64,000 bases of DNA, taken from contig NZ_NFKT01000007.1 of the NCBI RefSeq assembly GCF_002160525.1, forward strand, positions 62,001 through 126,000, given 5' to 3'. Below, piece after piece: positions 1 to 9,251 of the stretch (within the stretch, counting starts at the first letter, position 1; each line of letters starts with the position of its first letter). The notes under the pieces are model-generated. The model did no database searches. It saw only the letters and a program-made list of their open reading frames with translations, and had not been told where the DNA came from. The DNA is from Lachnoclostridium sp. An169 (lineage in GTDB: Bacteria > Bacillota > Clostridia > Lachnospirales > Lachnospiraceae). The translations under genes and the position numbers were made by a program.

Positions 1-1750
1 TCACACCGAATCTGCGGTTCACCTCACGCTCCAGGTTAAATCCCCGTTCCCCGCAGCGGATATACCTGCCGAACGTCATCTTCATCCCCGTAGTGTATTC
101 AAATCCCTTCGTGTGGTGGAACACCGGAAGATGGAAACAGGCGATCTCCGGGAATTTATTGATAATCCGCACCACAGGACCGGTAAATGGCAGCACCTTG
201 TTGACCAGCTTCGTATACCAGGCGTTGGGGTGGTTCATCAGCGGCGTGGGGAAGAAGGCGTAGCTGGTGAACAGACACTGGCCGGACGCAGAGATCATCT
301 CCATCAGATCCTGGAAAAGCATGGTCAGATCCGCCTTGCTGTGATAAGTGGTCTGGTTCATGGACAGTCCCAGTCCTTCCAGAATCACCAGATATCCGCC
401 GTTCAGATGGCATCCTCCCCGGTTGCTGGTGGCATAGCCCAGCCCCAGTCCCACGGCTTTTCTCGGCTCGTACGCCGCAAGCTCCATTCCTTTCGCGTGG
501 ACAGCGAACTCTTTCCCTCCGTATTTCTCCGAGAGCCGCTTACTCCCTAACGCAAGCTCGTCACCGATTCCGCGGCGGTACGCGATATCTTCGAAAATCT
601 TCGAGAGTTCCCCGGTTTCGGAAAATTTCAGTCCGTTGTCCCACAGCCCTTTCTCGTTCGCCTCCATGGCGTAGGAGATGGTGTTGGCACAGGAGATGGT
701 ATCCATTCCCAGTTCGTCCAGCTCATAGTTCCACTTCAGGATAGACTCCAGATCATTATTCAGGATCCCCCCGCCGAGAAGAACCAGGGTCTCAAGCTCC
801 GGTCCCTTGACCTGCTGCCCGTTCACCTCTACCGTGCGGGCGCAGCGGATCGGACAGGTAAGACACCCCTTATTTACAATATTATATTTCTCCGCCAGCT
901 CCTCGCCGCTGACTTTTTCAAACTCATCATACTGCCCATAGGTATAATTCTTCGTGGAAAGAATATGCTTCATCTGCATGGCGCTCACAAGCCCTGCCGT
1001 GCCAAGCTTCGGGAGCTGGCTGCCGGTCAGCGGGTGTTTTCTCAGATACCGGAACCATTTCTGCGTGTGCCGCACCATCTTCTCCCTGTCGTAGACCGGT
1101 ACTTCTTTATTTCCCGACGCGCACACGGCTTTCAAGCGCATCCATCCCATCACCGCCCCGGTTCCGCCGCGCCCGGAGACCCGCTCGTTGGATACGATAC
1201 AGGAATAGAGCACCAGATTCTCCCCTGCCGGACCGATACAGATTTTCCCGTTTTTGCGCACCCGTCCGTTTTTCAGGCGCATTTTCCCGTCCAGCGCCTG
1301 CTGGGTCTCCCCGGTCTTCATCCCCCAGATATCCTGTGCGTCATGGAAAATGACGTTTCCGTTATTGATCTCAATCCAGGACGGCGTCTCGCATCTCCCG
1401 GTCAGGATGAGGGCGTCCAGTCCTGATTTCTTCAGATAATACCCGAAATGGCCGCCGCAGTTGGACGATGTGATATACCCGGTCTGGGGCGACAGGGTGG
1501 AAATATTGAAACGGCTGGAACTTGGAGCTCCGGATCCGGTCATCGGTCCCGTTGTAACCACAAGAAGGTTCTCCTCGGAAAACGCCTTTTCCTTTCCTGT
1601 CAGATGATCTCCCAGAATCTTTGCCGCCATGGTCTTTCCTCCGATAAAAAGCTGTCTTTCCTCATCGGAGAAAGGATACTCCGACACCTCCCGGGTCGTC
1701 AGATTGATCTTCAGTACCTTCCCCATATAGCCGCCGTATTTTGTTGCCAT
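1..1750 (-). CDS. aor: Aldehyde:ferredoxin oxidoreductase (tungsten enzyme), 3' end cut by window
   Basis: Oxidises aldehydes to carboxylic acids with ferredoxin, using a tungsten-bispterin cofactor and one 4Fe-4S cluster in the cytoplasm. About 583 codons are visible from the ATG at 1750; the stop lies beyond base 1. The N-terminus (KYGGYMGKVLKINLT) and the SGRGGTGAVMG stretch are typical of the family. A CLTCPIRC motif puts cluster cysteines at about residues 296, 299 and 303, and the fourth expected cysteine is at about 492. An AGGAGGTG site precedes the ATG, which lies 5 bp after the ThiF-like gene. Downstream placement after MoeA and Tup genes fits a tungsten enzyme. The preferred aldehyde cannot be read from sequence. 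Confidence 0.95.
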   Translation of the reverse strand, partial: MATKYGGYMGKVLKINLTTREVSEYPFSDEERQLFIGGKTMAAKILGDHLTGKEKAFSEENLLVVTTGPMTGSGAPSSSRFNISTLSPQTGYITSSNCGGHFGYYLKKSGLDALILTGRCETPSWIEINNGNVIFHDAQDIWGMKTGETQQALDGKMRLKNGRVRKNGKICIGPAGENLVLYSCIVSNERVSGRGGTGAVMGWMRLKAVCASGNKEVPVYDREKMVRHTQKWFRYLRKHPLTGSQLPKLGTAGLVSAMQMKHILSTKNYTYGQYDEFEKVSGEELAEKYNIVNKGCLTCPIRCARTVEVNGQQVKGPELETLVLLGGGILNNDLESILKWNYELDELGMDTISCANTISYAMEANEKGLWDNGLKFSETGELSKIFEDIAYRRGIGDELALGSKRLSEKYGGKEFAVHAKGMELAAYEPRKAVGLGLGYATSNRGGCHLNGGYLVILEGLGLSMNQTTYHSKADLTMLFQDLMEMISASGQCLFTSYAFFPTPLMNHPNAWYTKLVNKVLPFTGPVVRIINKFPEIACFHLPVFHHTKGFEYTTGMKMTFGRYIRCGERGFNLEREVNRRFGV

Positions 1751-1755
1751 ATTCT

Positions 1756-2448
1756 TCACCTCCTGATCGGGATTCGTTCAAATTCCCCGTTTCTCATGTC
1801 AATCGAGAGCAGTATATTCCGAAGAGACGGTTCCAGTCCCGCGGCTATCTTCAGCGCTTCCGCCGCCTGTATGGACGCCACGGTTCCCGCTGCAGACATG
1901 AGCACCGAAACTGCCGTCTCTTCTGCCTCCCGGTTTCCAAACATCATTTTAAGGATTCCATCTCCCGGGAAGACCACCGCCGCCTGTCCGCACCAGCCTT
2001 CCACACCGCCGTGTATCAGCGGGATCCCCGCCTGTTCCGCCAGCTCTTCCAGACAGAGCCTGGCGGGAATGTTGTCCACACAGTCCAGTACAAGATCCGC
2101 CCCATCCAGAAGAGCTTTCCCGTTCTCCCGGTTCAGGAACACCGGATACACTTTCAGTTTCATCCGGGGGCTGATATCTCCCAGTCGAACGGATAGGACT
2201 TCCGCCTTGAACTGATTCATGGTCAGCACATCCGCACAGATCTGCCGGTTTAAGTTGCCCGGCTCCATGCGGTCTCCGTCTATGAGAATGAGCCGTTCCA
2301 TGCCGCTCCTCGCCAGTTCCTCCGCCGCGAGCTGCCCCAGTGCCCCCAGTCCTACAACCGCTGCCGTGGCTGCGCGGATCCGCGCAGTCTGCTCTGAGGT
2401 GAAAATTTCAGCGTTTCTTCCCAAAGCCGTCTTTTCAGGTAATGACAT
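1756..2448 (-). CDS. ThiF/HesA/MoeB-family adenylyltransferase
   Basis: A short E1-like protein that would adenylate the C-terminus of a ThiS/MoaD-type sulfur carrier. The Rossmann motif GLGALGQLAAEELARSGM is followed by LIDGDRMEPGNLNRQ, the standard ATP-binding layout. Length (230 residues) matches the short HesA-like class. The CXXC zinc pairs of MoeB are not seen. The ATG at 2448 has GGAG nine bases upstream and overlaps the preceding MoeA by 14 bp; a TTG at 2463 is possible but poorly spaced. Its position between MoeA and AOR suggests a role in pterin-cofactor sulfuration. No MoaD partner is in view. Confidence 0.88.
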   Translation of the reverse strand: MSLPEKTALGRNAEIFTSEQTARIRAATAAVVGLGALGQLAAEELARSGMERLILIDGDRMEPGNLNRQICADVLTMNQFKAEVLSVRLGDISPRMKLKVYPVFLNRENGKALLDGADLVLDCVDNIPARLCLEELAEQAGIPLIHGGVEGWCGQAAVVFPGDGILKMMFGNREAEETAVSVLMSAAGTVASIQAAEALKIAAGLEPSLRNILLSIDMRNGEFERIPIRR

Positions 2449-4360
2449 ACCGGATCTCTCCAATCTCCTCCGCCGTGTATCCTCCCAGTTCTTCCAGCTT
2501 CCGCAGGAACTGCGGGCTTTTCAGCACACGCAGGAACTCCTGCACAAGGGGCAGGTCCAGATACTCCGCCCGGGTCACAAAATCATATTCCTCAAACGCC
2601 ACATCGATAAAATCAAGATCCAGGGCGCGGGCACAGGAATAGATTCCCATTCCCACATCTGCATTGTCCTTCTTCACAGCCACCGCCACGCTCATATGGG
2701 TGGCTGCTTCATTTTCATAACCGCAGACCGCCGTCCCGGGGATCCCCTCTTTTTTCAGGAGATAGTCGAAAAGCACCCGGGTTCCCGCGCCCTTCTGCCG
2801 GTTGATATATCGCACCTCCGGGGTAATGTCGGCAAGGCTCCGGATATTCAGGGGATTGCCCTTTTTCACGATGAATCCCTGCCTGCGGCGCACTCCTTTG
2901 ATGAGAACGATATTCTCTCCGGGAAACATCTGCCGGATCACCGCCTCATTGTAACTGCCGTCTTCCCCGCAGAGCAGATGGGACGGCGCCAGGTGTGTCT
3001 CCCTTCTCTTCAGGGCAATCAGTCCGGACATGGAACCCACATGGGTGGATGAAAGCCGCATTCCCGAATGTTCTTCTGTCATCATATCATTCAGCACATC
3101 CAGGATGATATCGTGGCTGCCGATCACCACCAGAGTCTTTTCGATCTGTTCCGGTTTCTCCAGAAGCCTGACCTCCACCTCCCCGTGAGCCATGACACCC
3201 TCGCTGTTCTTCGGGATCACGCAGAAACCGTCTGCTTTTACCAGAGACATGGATGCCCCCGCTCCCCTGCTTAAAGGCGCGGCGATCATCTCTCCATCCA
3301 CGACGCCCAGTTTCACACGGACATACTCCTCATACTTCAGACCGGACATGACGGTTTTCGTCAGTTTCGCCCGCACCCGTTCCCCCTGCTTCTCTCCGCG
3401 AAGAAGGAAACGGTTCATCACCGGTACTGCGAATTCCATAAAGGTCAGCCATGCAGACACCGGGTAGCCCGGCAGCCCGATCACCGGCCGTTCTTTTACT
3501 TTGCCCAGGATCACCGGTTTTCCCGGCTTGATGTCCACTCCGTGGGTGAGCACCTCTCCGATGCTCCGGATCACATGTACCGCATAGTCATCCCGCCCCG
3601 CGCTGGAACCGGCATTGATGATCACCATGTCGCACTCATCTGCAGCCCGGAGCAGTGCCTGCTCCAGAAGTTCCGGCGAATCCGGGACAATCCCGTACCT
3701 TCTGGCCTCACCGCCGTTCTCCCGGACCAGTCCTTCGAACATCCGGGAGTTGGTCTCCACGATACGCCCGTCTTCTGGTCCGTCTGCACCTCCGGATGCC
3801 TCCTCAAAAGAGATCATCTCATCCCCTGTGGGAATAATTCCCACCACAGGCTTTCTCACCACATCGATCCTCCCCACTCCCGCTGCCAGGAGTACAGAGA
3901 CGTCCACTGCACGGATCTCATGGCAGGAGGGGAGCACCATCTCCCCCGCCACAATATCCTCCCCTACTGCGCGCACATGGGCGAAAGGATGCGTGGGTGC
4001 GATGATCTGATATCCTTCCTCCGTCTCGATCAGATCCTCCGCCATAATCACTGCATCATAGGGCGGCAGAATCCTGTCTCCGGTGTCCGCTTCCAGATAG
4101 TCCTCTCCCTCCCGCAGCAGAAGAGGGCTGTTCTCCGACGCTCCCTTTGTATGGCTGCTGATCACCGCGATCCCGTCCATGGCGCAGGAGTTATAGGAAG
4201 GACTGGACCAGCGTGCGAAAACCGCCTCCGCAGTCAACCTGCCCGGACTCTCCGTGACAGGGATATTCTCCCGCCCCGGTTTCACGTTTTCCAGAGACTC
4301 CAGATAATTTTTCAGTGCAGTTTCCCGATCCTGCATATTCAGATAAAGATTGCGTTTCAT
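2435..4360 (-). CDS. MoeA-type molybdopterin molybdenum/tungsten transferase fused to a PBP-like domain
   Basis: The N-terminal ~385 residues are MoeA-like: the PSYNSCAMDGIAV segment, GIIPTGDEM, NAGSSAGRDDYAV and GLPGYPVSAWL, the features that bind adenylylated molybdopterin for metal insertion. The remaining ~255 residues start near EKTLVVIGSHDIILDVL and resemble the MoeA/LysR-type substrate-binding (PBP-like) domain, which could sense or bring the metal or pterin. At 641 residues it is much longer than a plain MoeA. The start overlaps the upstream moeA stop by 4 bp (ATGA), so translation is probably coupled. Its ribosome binding site is weak, and a Met nine residues in is an alternative start. 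This architecture is known from tungsten-enzyme loci. Confidence 0.9.
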   Translation of the reverse strand: MKRNLYLNMQDRETALKNYLESLENVKPGRENIPVTESPGRLTAEAVFARWSSPSYNSCAMDGIAVISSHTKGASENSPLLLREGEDYLEADTGDRILPPYDAVIMAEDLIETEEGYQIIAPTHPFAHVRAVGEDIVAGEMVLPSCHEIRAVDVSVLLAAGVGRIDVVRKPVVGIIPTGDEMISFEEASGGADGPEDGRIVETNSRMFEGLVRENGGEARRYGIVPDSPELLEQALLRAADECDMVIINAGSSAGRDDYAVHVIRSIGEVLTHGVDIKPGKPVILGKVKERPVIGLPGYPVSAWLTFMEFAVPVMNRFLLRGEKQGERVRAKLTKTVMSGLKYEEYVRVKLGVVDGEMIAAPLSRGAGASMSLVKADGFCVIPKNSEGVMAHGEVEVRLLEKPEQIEKTLVVIGSHDIILDVLNDMMTEEHSGMRLSSTHVGSMSGLIALKRRETHLAPSHLLCGEDGSYNEAVIRQMFPGENIVLIKGVRRRQGFIVKKGNPLNIRSLADITPEVRYINRQKGAGTRVLFDYLLKKEGIPGTAVCGYENEAATHMSVAVAVKKDNADVGMGIYSCARALDLDFIDVAFEEYDFVTRAEYLDLPLVQEFLRVLKSPQFLRKLEELGGYTAEEIGEIRYVIT

Positions 4361-5583
4361 AACAGCTCTGCCCAGACCCTTTCTCCTTTTTTCAGCCCTT
4401 CCCTGTCCCTGGGAATCAGCACATACCCGTCTGCCCTCGCAAGCGCCGAAATGCTTCCCGACTTTGCATAGACGGGAACCGCCTCATACCCGTTCTCCGA
4501 CGGGACCAGCCGGACGGGAAGGCATGTCTCTCTTCCCTGGTTGCTCGACACATTGTTTCCCATCACTGCCGGAACATGAAGGGGATCCTTCATCCCCGTT
4601 TTTCTCCGGTGCCACCAGGCAATCAGCAGACGGAACACAAGCACCGCGGCGAGGGGATGCCCGGGCAGTCCGGCGATCAGCGTCTTTCTCTCCCTGTCAT
4701 ATGCAAGAATCGTCGGTTTGCCCGGCTTCAGCGCAAGGCCATGGGTAAATACATTCCCCGTAACCTGCTCAAGCACCTGCTTTGTATAATCCTTATTTCC
4801 CTTGGAACTTCCCCCGGAGAGAAGGACGATGTCACTCTCCTCTGAGGCTTCGCGCACTGCCTGCAGGATCTGCCTTTCGTCATCCCCGGTCCGCATCCGG
4901 GCTGACACCTGCATTCCGCAGTCCCTCACAGCGGCAGAGAGCGTATCGGTATTGATATCCCGGATCTTCCCCGCCGTCAGGATCTCTCCCGGAGCAGCCA
5001 GCTCATCCCCTGTGGATATCACTGTCACAGAGAGCTGCCGGTATACTTCCACCTCCCGGATTCCCAGTCCTGCCAGCATTCCGGTCTCACCAGTCCCGAT
5101 CTTCTGCCCCCGGCAGAGGATCGTCTCGCCTTTCCCGACATCCTCGCCCGCATGAATCACATTTTCTCCCGGGCTGACCGGACGGCAGCATATCATCTCC
5201 CCCGGCGCGTACTCTTCTGTATACTCCGCCATCACTACCGCATCCGCACCTTCCGGAATCATGGAGCCGGTCTGTACCCGGACCGCCTCGCCGGGACCGG
5301 GGATGATCTCTGCTTTCTCCTCGATTCCCACCTGCCCGCATATATGCAGAAAAACCGGGGATGACTCCCCGGCTCCGTAACTCTCCTGTGCCGCCAGGGC
5401 ATAGCCGTCCATGGTGGAACGGTCAAAAGGCGGAATATTTTCCCCGGAAATCAGGTCTCCCGCACTGATTCTGCCCCGGGCTTCTTCCAGATTTACCATA
5501 CATGGATCAATTTCCATCTCTTCCGTGGCGGCAAGCAGCTTTCTCCGCGCTTCCGCCAGGGTATCCGTATGCAGCAGTTCCAT
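4357..5583 (-). CDS. moeA: Molybdopterin molybdenumtransferase MoeA
   Basis: Inserts molybdate or, in this context more likely, tungstate into adenylylated molybdopterin. At 408 residues it has usual MoeA length. Visible motifs are PPFDRSTMDGYAL near residue 50, VISTGDEL near 177, LSGGSSKGNKDYT and GLPGHPLAAVLVF, followed by the C-terminal beta domain. It starts directly after the TupC gene and overlaps the MoeA-PBP fusion by 4 bp. Two different MoeA proteins side by side suggest either a two-step insertion or separate Mo and W roles. Which one handles which metal is not decidable from sequence. Confidence 0.93.
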   Translation of the reverse strand: MELLHTDTLAEARRKLLAATEEMEIDPCMVNLEEARGRISAGDLISGENIPPFDRSTMDGYALAAQESYGAGESSPVFLHICGQVGIEEKAEIIPGPGEAVRVQTGSMIPEGADAVVMAEYTEEYAPGEMICCRPVSPGENVIHAGEDVGKGETILCRGQKIGTGETGMLAGLGIREVEVYRQLSVTVISTGDELAAPGEILTAGKIRDINTDTLSAAVRDCGMQVSARMRTGDDERQILQAVREASEESDIVLLSGGSSKGNKDYTKQVLEQVTGNVFTHGLALKPGKPTILAYDRERKTLIAGLPGHPLAAVLVFRLLIAWWHRRKTGMKDPLHVPAVMGNNVSSNQGRETCLPVRLVPSENGYEAVPVYAKSGSISALARADGYVLIPRDREGLKKGERVWAELL

Positions 5584-5584
5584 C

Positions 5585-6289
5585 TTATACCAACAGCTCC
5601 CCTCCTGTGAATTTTCTCGTCTCTTCTTTGTCCGGATGCGAAAAAAACTTTTCCGCCCCGCACGCCTCCACTACTTTTCCTTCCTTCAGGAGGACAACCT
5701 GATCGGCCAGTCTTCCCGCCTGGGCGAGATCATGGGTGATAATCAGGATAGTCGTCCCCTTCTCCCGCTTTCGTTTCAGCAGCATCTCCTCTATCTCCAG
5801 AGTGGCGTGAGGATCAATACTGGCGCAGGGCTCATCCAGAAACAGAAGCTCCGGTTCAAAGGAAAGCGCCCTTGCCAGCGCTGTTTTCTGCACCTCCCCC
5901 AGAGAGAGCCCCTCTGTCCTCCTTCCAAGGAGATGCGTCAGTCCCAGCTCTGCCGCCAGTGTACCGACCCTGCTGTGGATCTCCTTCCCAGAATACTTCC
6001 GGAGTTTCAGGGGATAGGCTATATTTTTCTCCACGGTGGACGAGATCAGACAGGGCTCCTGAAACACCATGGTCATTTTCTGAAAAGGGATCTCCCTGCT
6101 CCCGCCGTAATACACCTCGCCGTCATCGCTCTTCATAAGCCCGGCAAGAATATTGAGCAACGTGGATTTGCCCGCGCCGTTGGGCCCCACCACAGCCGTA
6201 ATCCCGCCGTCATGAACTGTAAGGCTGCCGATGTCGAGCACTGTATGCGTTCCATATGACTTTCTCAGATTCTGTATTTGAAGTTCCAT
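5585..6289 (-). CDS. tupC: Tungstate ABC transporter ATP-binding protein
   Basis: Cytoplasmic ATPase that powers tungstate import with TupB and TupA. Walker A (GPNGAGKST), the LSLGEVQKTALARAL signature and Walker B (LLFLDEPCASIDP) are intact in a ~234-residue protein of standard single-domain length. There is no C-terminal TOBE extension like that of ModC, which supports a Tup-type assignment. The chosen ATG at 6289 has AAAGG upstream. A further in-frame ATG at 6322 would overlap tupB. The gene ends 2 bp before moeA, tying transport directly to cofactor metal insertion. Confidence 0.9.
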   Translation of the reverse strand: MELQIQNLRKSYGTHTVLDIGSLTVHDGGITAVVGPNGAGKSTLLNILAGLMKSDDGEVYYGGSREIPFQKMTMVFQEPCLISSTVEKNIAYPLKLRKYSGKEIHSRVGTLAAELGLTHLLGRRTEGLSLGEVQKTALARALSFEPELLFLDEPCASIDPHATLEIEEMLLKRKREKGTTILIITHDLAQAGRLADQVVLLKEGKVVEACGAEKFFSHPDKEETRKFTGGELLV

Positions 6290-6305
6290 TCCGTACCTTT
6301 CTGTT

Positions 6306-7031
6306 TCATATGCCGCCGGCATGTCCGCCCCGCAGCTCTTCCCCCGGATCTTTCTGCAGGTAACAGAGAATCGTGTTCACAGTGAAAGAAATGATCAGCA
6401 GGATGATTCCCACCGCCACCGCCCGCTCAAATTCTCCCATTCCCTTGAGCTGGGAGATATAGGTCGTCATGGTCCGGGTCTTACCGTCAATATTTCCTCC
6501 CACGATCATAACCGCACCGACCTCCGAGATTCCCCGGGAGAATCCGGTTATGACCGCAGTGATCAGCCCGAAACGCATTTCAAAGAGGAGCAGCTGCATC
6601 GTCTGCCTCCTGTCCGCCCCCAGCGTCCGTGCCAGGCGGCGGATCTTCCCCTGCCGGTCCCTTGCCGCACTGACAGTAAGGCCTGTGATAATCGGGAAAA
6701 TCAGAAGGGTCTGAACGATAATCATGGCTGTGACCGTATAGTTGAGCCTTAAGCTTCCCAACGGCCCCCTCCTCATAAGAGCAATATATACGAGAAGACC
6801 GCACAGCACCGGTGGCATCCCCATCAGCGTGTAGATCAGGCGCATCAGCAAACGCTTTCCCCGGAATCTGTGACCTGCGATAAAAATCCCGGCAGGAATC
6901 CCGAGAACTCCTGCGATCAGAAGGGATAAAAGGGATACCCGCAGAGACAGTCCGACCACCTCAAACACCTCTTCATCCAGTGAAAAAATCAGCCGGAAAG
7001 CCTCCGCCACACCCTCCATAATTATTTTCAT
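6306..7031 (-). CDS. tupB: Tungstate ABC transporter permease
   Basis: Membrane permease of the tungstate importer. The 241 residues hold several clear hydrophobic helices, and the cytoplasmic EAA-type coupling loop is visible as RTLGADRRQTMQLLLFEM followed by SRGISEVGAVMIVGGNI, a sequence characteristic of TupB/ModB-like permeases. Length fits the family. It lies between tupA and tupC with small gaps, in the usual A-B-C order. A GGAG about ten bases before the ATG serves as ribosome binding site. Confidence 0.92.
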   Translation of the reverse strand: MKIIMEGVAEAFRLIFSLDEEVFEVVGLSLRVSLLSLLIAGVLGIPAGIFIAGHRFRGKRLLMRLIYTLMGMPPVLCGLLVYIALMRRGPLGSLRLNYTVTAMIIVQTLLIFPIITGLTVSAARDRQGKIRRLARTLGADRRQTMQLLLFEMRFGLITAVITGFSRGISEVGAVMIVGGNIDGKTRTMTTYISQLKGMGEFERAVAVGIILLIISFTVNTILCYLQKDPGEELRGGHAGGI

Positions 7032-7120
7032 CTGTACTGTTCTCCATTCTCCGCACTGTTTCCGGCAGCGTCATCCGCCCGGCACGTCATTCCGGGTATC
7101 TGCAGCCTGCCGCGCCTGGT

Positions 7121-8032
7121 TCAGCCCTGCTGCGCATCAGGCGTAAACAGCGGACTTCCAAACTCTTCCACACCGTACTGGCCGATCAGTTCCTGCGTCT
7201 CTTCCGACACGATCCATTTCTGGAACGCCTTTGCGCCCTCATGGTTGATATTCTCATTCTTCTCCGGATTAACGCAGATCACACCGTACTGGTTGTAAAG
7301 GATTCCGCTTTCATCCTTCTCGCACACAATCATCAGATCCTCGTCCAGGCCGAGATTCAGCCAGGTCGCCCTGTCCGACAGGGTGTATCCCAGCATCTCA
7401 TTGGTCATCTCCAGGACAGCGCCCATTCCTGTACCCGCCTCCACGTACCAGTCTTCTTCCGGCTGTATGCCGCAGGCTTCCCAGATCGCGAGTTCTTTCT
7501 GGTGGGTTCCCGACTCATCGCTTCGGGAAATAAACGTGGAACGGGTATCCGCAAGTTTCCGGAAAGCCTCCACAGCATCATCCGGCGCCGACGCGGCAAT
7601 CCCCGCAGGATCATCCTTCGGCCCGACAAGGACAAAATCGTTGTACATCACATCCATCCTGCCGTCTTCATCTGCGTGTCCGCCGGCTACGAATTCTTCC
7701 TCCGCCGCAGGGGAATGTACCAGAAGGACATCCGCCTCCCCGTTCTCTCCCATGGTCATCGCCTCTCCCGAACCTACGGAAACCACACTTACGCTGTATC
7801 CGGTCTCATCCTCGAAAACCGGCAGGATCGCATCCAGAAGACCGCTGTCCTGGGTACTCGTCGTAGTGGCAAGGATGATCTCCTCTCCATTGCCGGAGCC
7901 TGCTTCTGTTTCTTCCTGATTCTGTGCTTCTCCCTGATTCTGCACTTCTCCCTGATTCTGTGTCTCTCCCGCAGAACAGGCACAAAGGAAAAATGCTCCC
8001 GCGCAGAGTGCCGCCGCACATAACTTTTTCAC
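7121..8032 (-). CDS. tupA: Tungstate ABC transporter substrate-binding lipoprotein
   Basis: Extracellular, lipid-anchored binding protein that captures tungstate. It starts with GTG at 8032 behind AAGGAGG. The signal peptide ends in a lipobox (FFLCAC), and the mature protein carries ILATTTSTQDSGLLD, the TupA/PstS-like hallmark that forms the oxyanion pocket. Between lipobox and domain lies a disordered linker with three near-identical QNQGE units, encoded by an 18-bp tandem repeat. Length (303 residues) is typical once the linker is allowed for. Tungstate rather than molybdate is inferred from the TupA motif and the AOR context. Confidence 0.93.
   Translation of the reverse strand: MKKLCAAALCAGAFFLCACSAGETQNQGEVQNQGEAQNQEETEAGSGNGEEIILATTTSTQDSGLLDAILPVFEDETGYSVSVVSVGSGEAMTMGENGEADVLLVHSPAAEEEFVAGGHADEDGRMDVMYNDFVLVGPKDDPAGIAASAPDDAVEAFRKLADTRSTFISRSDESGTHQKELAIWEACGIQPEEDWYVEAGTGMGAVLEMTNEMLGYTLSDRATWLNLGLDEDLMIVCEKDESGILYNQYGVICVNPEKNENINHEGAKAFQKWIVSEETQELIGQYGVEEFGSPLFTPDAQQG
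7915..7968. repeat. 18-bp tandem repeat, three copies, within tupA
   Basis: Three adjacent 18-bp units starting at 7915, 7933 and 7951, each containing CTGATTCTG, encode the Gln-Asn-Gln-Gly-Glu linker after the TupA lipobox. The high identity between copies suggests recent slippage. Copy number could vary between strains and change the distance of the binding domain from the membrane. Confidence 0.85.
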
Positions 8033-8069
8033 ACTATCTCCTCCTTATTTCAGCCTGCATCTTTAAAAT

Positions 8070-8636
8070 CTATCTTATAAAATTCGTCTTGATCTTCTCC
8101 TCCGTCTCCGGCATATCTACGCCATTCTTTCTGCCCGCCTCGATACATTTCAGCAGCCACGCCATATTTCTTCCCAGGATCCGCATAATCTGCATCCCCT
8201 CCTCATCCTGCTGTACTTCATCCGGTGTATTTCCATGAACCATATTCCAGTAATTGGATGACACAATCGGCATCTGATAGAAAGAAAAATATTTTGTCAG
8301 CACTTCCAGAGTTGCTGTTGTTCCTGCGCGACGTGCAGAAGCAACCGCCGCTGCCGGCTTATAGAGCAGGTCGTTTCCCGCCATGGATACGAACTGATCC
8401 ATGAATTCGATGATCTGTCCGGATGGAGACGCCCAGTATACCGGAGATCCCACAACCAGTGCATCCGCCACCTTCATCTTCTGTACCGCAGCTTTTACAT
8501 TTTCCTTATCCGGGTTCCCTGCCTGGAAAATCTCCGTCTCAATTCCCGCTTCATTTAATGTTCTGGCAACTTCCCCCAGAGCTGTAAATGTACATCCTTC
8601 TTTTCTGGGGCTTCCGTTTAAAAGTAATACTTTCAT
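8070..8636 (-). CDS. Flavodoxin-family NAD(P)H-dependent FMN oxidoreductase
   Basis: A cytoplasmic FMN-binding protein of the NADPH-dependent FMN reductase class. The N-terminus MKVLLLNGSPRKEGCTF is the phosphate-binding loop, and GSPVYWASPSGQIIEFMDQF is the second flavin loop typical of these iron-sulfur-flavoprotein-like proteins. The ATG at 8636 follows an AGAAGGA site; an upstream start would add 20 residues without a good site. It ends 37 bp before tupA and may head the tungsten operon, perhaps handling electrons for the enzyme. That link is only positional. Confidence 0.85.
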   Translation of the reverse strand: MKVLLLNGSPRKEGCTFTALGEVARTLNEAGIETEIFQAGNPDKENVKAAVQKMKVADALVVGSPVYWASPSGQIIEFMDQFVSMAGNDLLYKPAAAVASARRAGTTATLEVLTKYFSFYQMPIVSSNYWNMVHGNTPDEVQQDEEGMQIMRILGRNMAWLLKCIEAGRKNGVDMPETEEKIKTNFIR

Positions 8637-8655
8637 GATCCATCCTTCTTTCTGT

Positions 8656-9119
8656 TCATTCTTTTTCCTGAGCGGCGGCAAGTGCTGTCCCGGCAATTTT
8701 CAGCTCCTCATCCGTTGCATCTGTATATTTCCGGATTGCAGATACAGGCAGACCGTCCCGGAGCATTTTCGTAATGATCAACTGTTTTTCCCGGCGCTCG
8801 CCTTCCAGCCTTCCAGCTGCTTCGCCCTCCAGCTTTCCCGCTTTTACCCCATCTGTATAAATATCTTCCAGTGCCTGGCACATATCGTTCCGCTCCTCTC
8901 TTTCTGTTTTTTTCATATCCTTAAGCATCTTTTCCGAATGCAGAAATACCCTCAAAGCCTGATAAGTCTCCACATCCACCTGTCCGAAATATGCCTTGTT
9001 CTCCTGCATATACTGCCGCAGTTTTTCCTTCTGTCCCCTGTATTTTAACATACCGAAAACCTGCTGTAAATCTGTGTGAAAGCGTTTTTCGTCCTCTACA
9101 TTCCCCGCATCGACCAGAT
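8656..9119 (-). pseudogene. Remnant of an Rpn-family (PD-(D/E)XK) transposase-like nuclease
   Basis: The reading frame from 9119 down encodes NLVDAGNVEDEKRFHTDLQQ, then VFGMLKYRGQKEKLRQY and LHSEKMLKDM, which is the conserved C-terminal half of Rpn recombination-promoting nuclease/putative transposase proteins. A TAG stop sits immediately upstream of the Asn codon and the N-terminal nuclease domain is absent, so this is a 5'-truncated relic. A 131-codon frame (ATG at 9051) is still open and could be called as a gene. The break lies right next to the terminator of the upstream gene. Confidence 0.75.
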
Positions 9120-9162
9120 TCTATAAAAAGCGTTGCGCCGGAGTGCAATAGTCTCCGGCGCA
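9120..9162 (-). terminator. Terminator after the URO-D-like gene
   Basis: A perfect 10-bp stem (TGCGCCGGAG with CTCCGGCGCA, 9-nt loop, 9134-9162) is followed on the minus strand by AACGCTTTTTATAG. It ends transcription of the URO-D-like gene and abuts the truncated Rpn relic. Confidence 0.75.
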
Positions 9163-9251
9163 TAAATATAAATTCAACATATTGTTATAAAAAGCAACTT
9201 CCAGAAATTTATTTTGTTATCTGCAGCCTCACATCTCTGGACGGATTTGTT

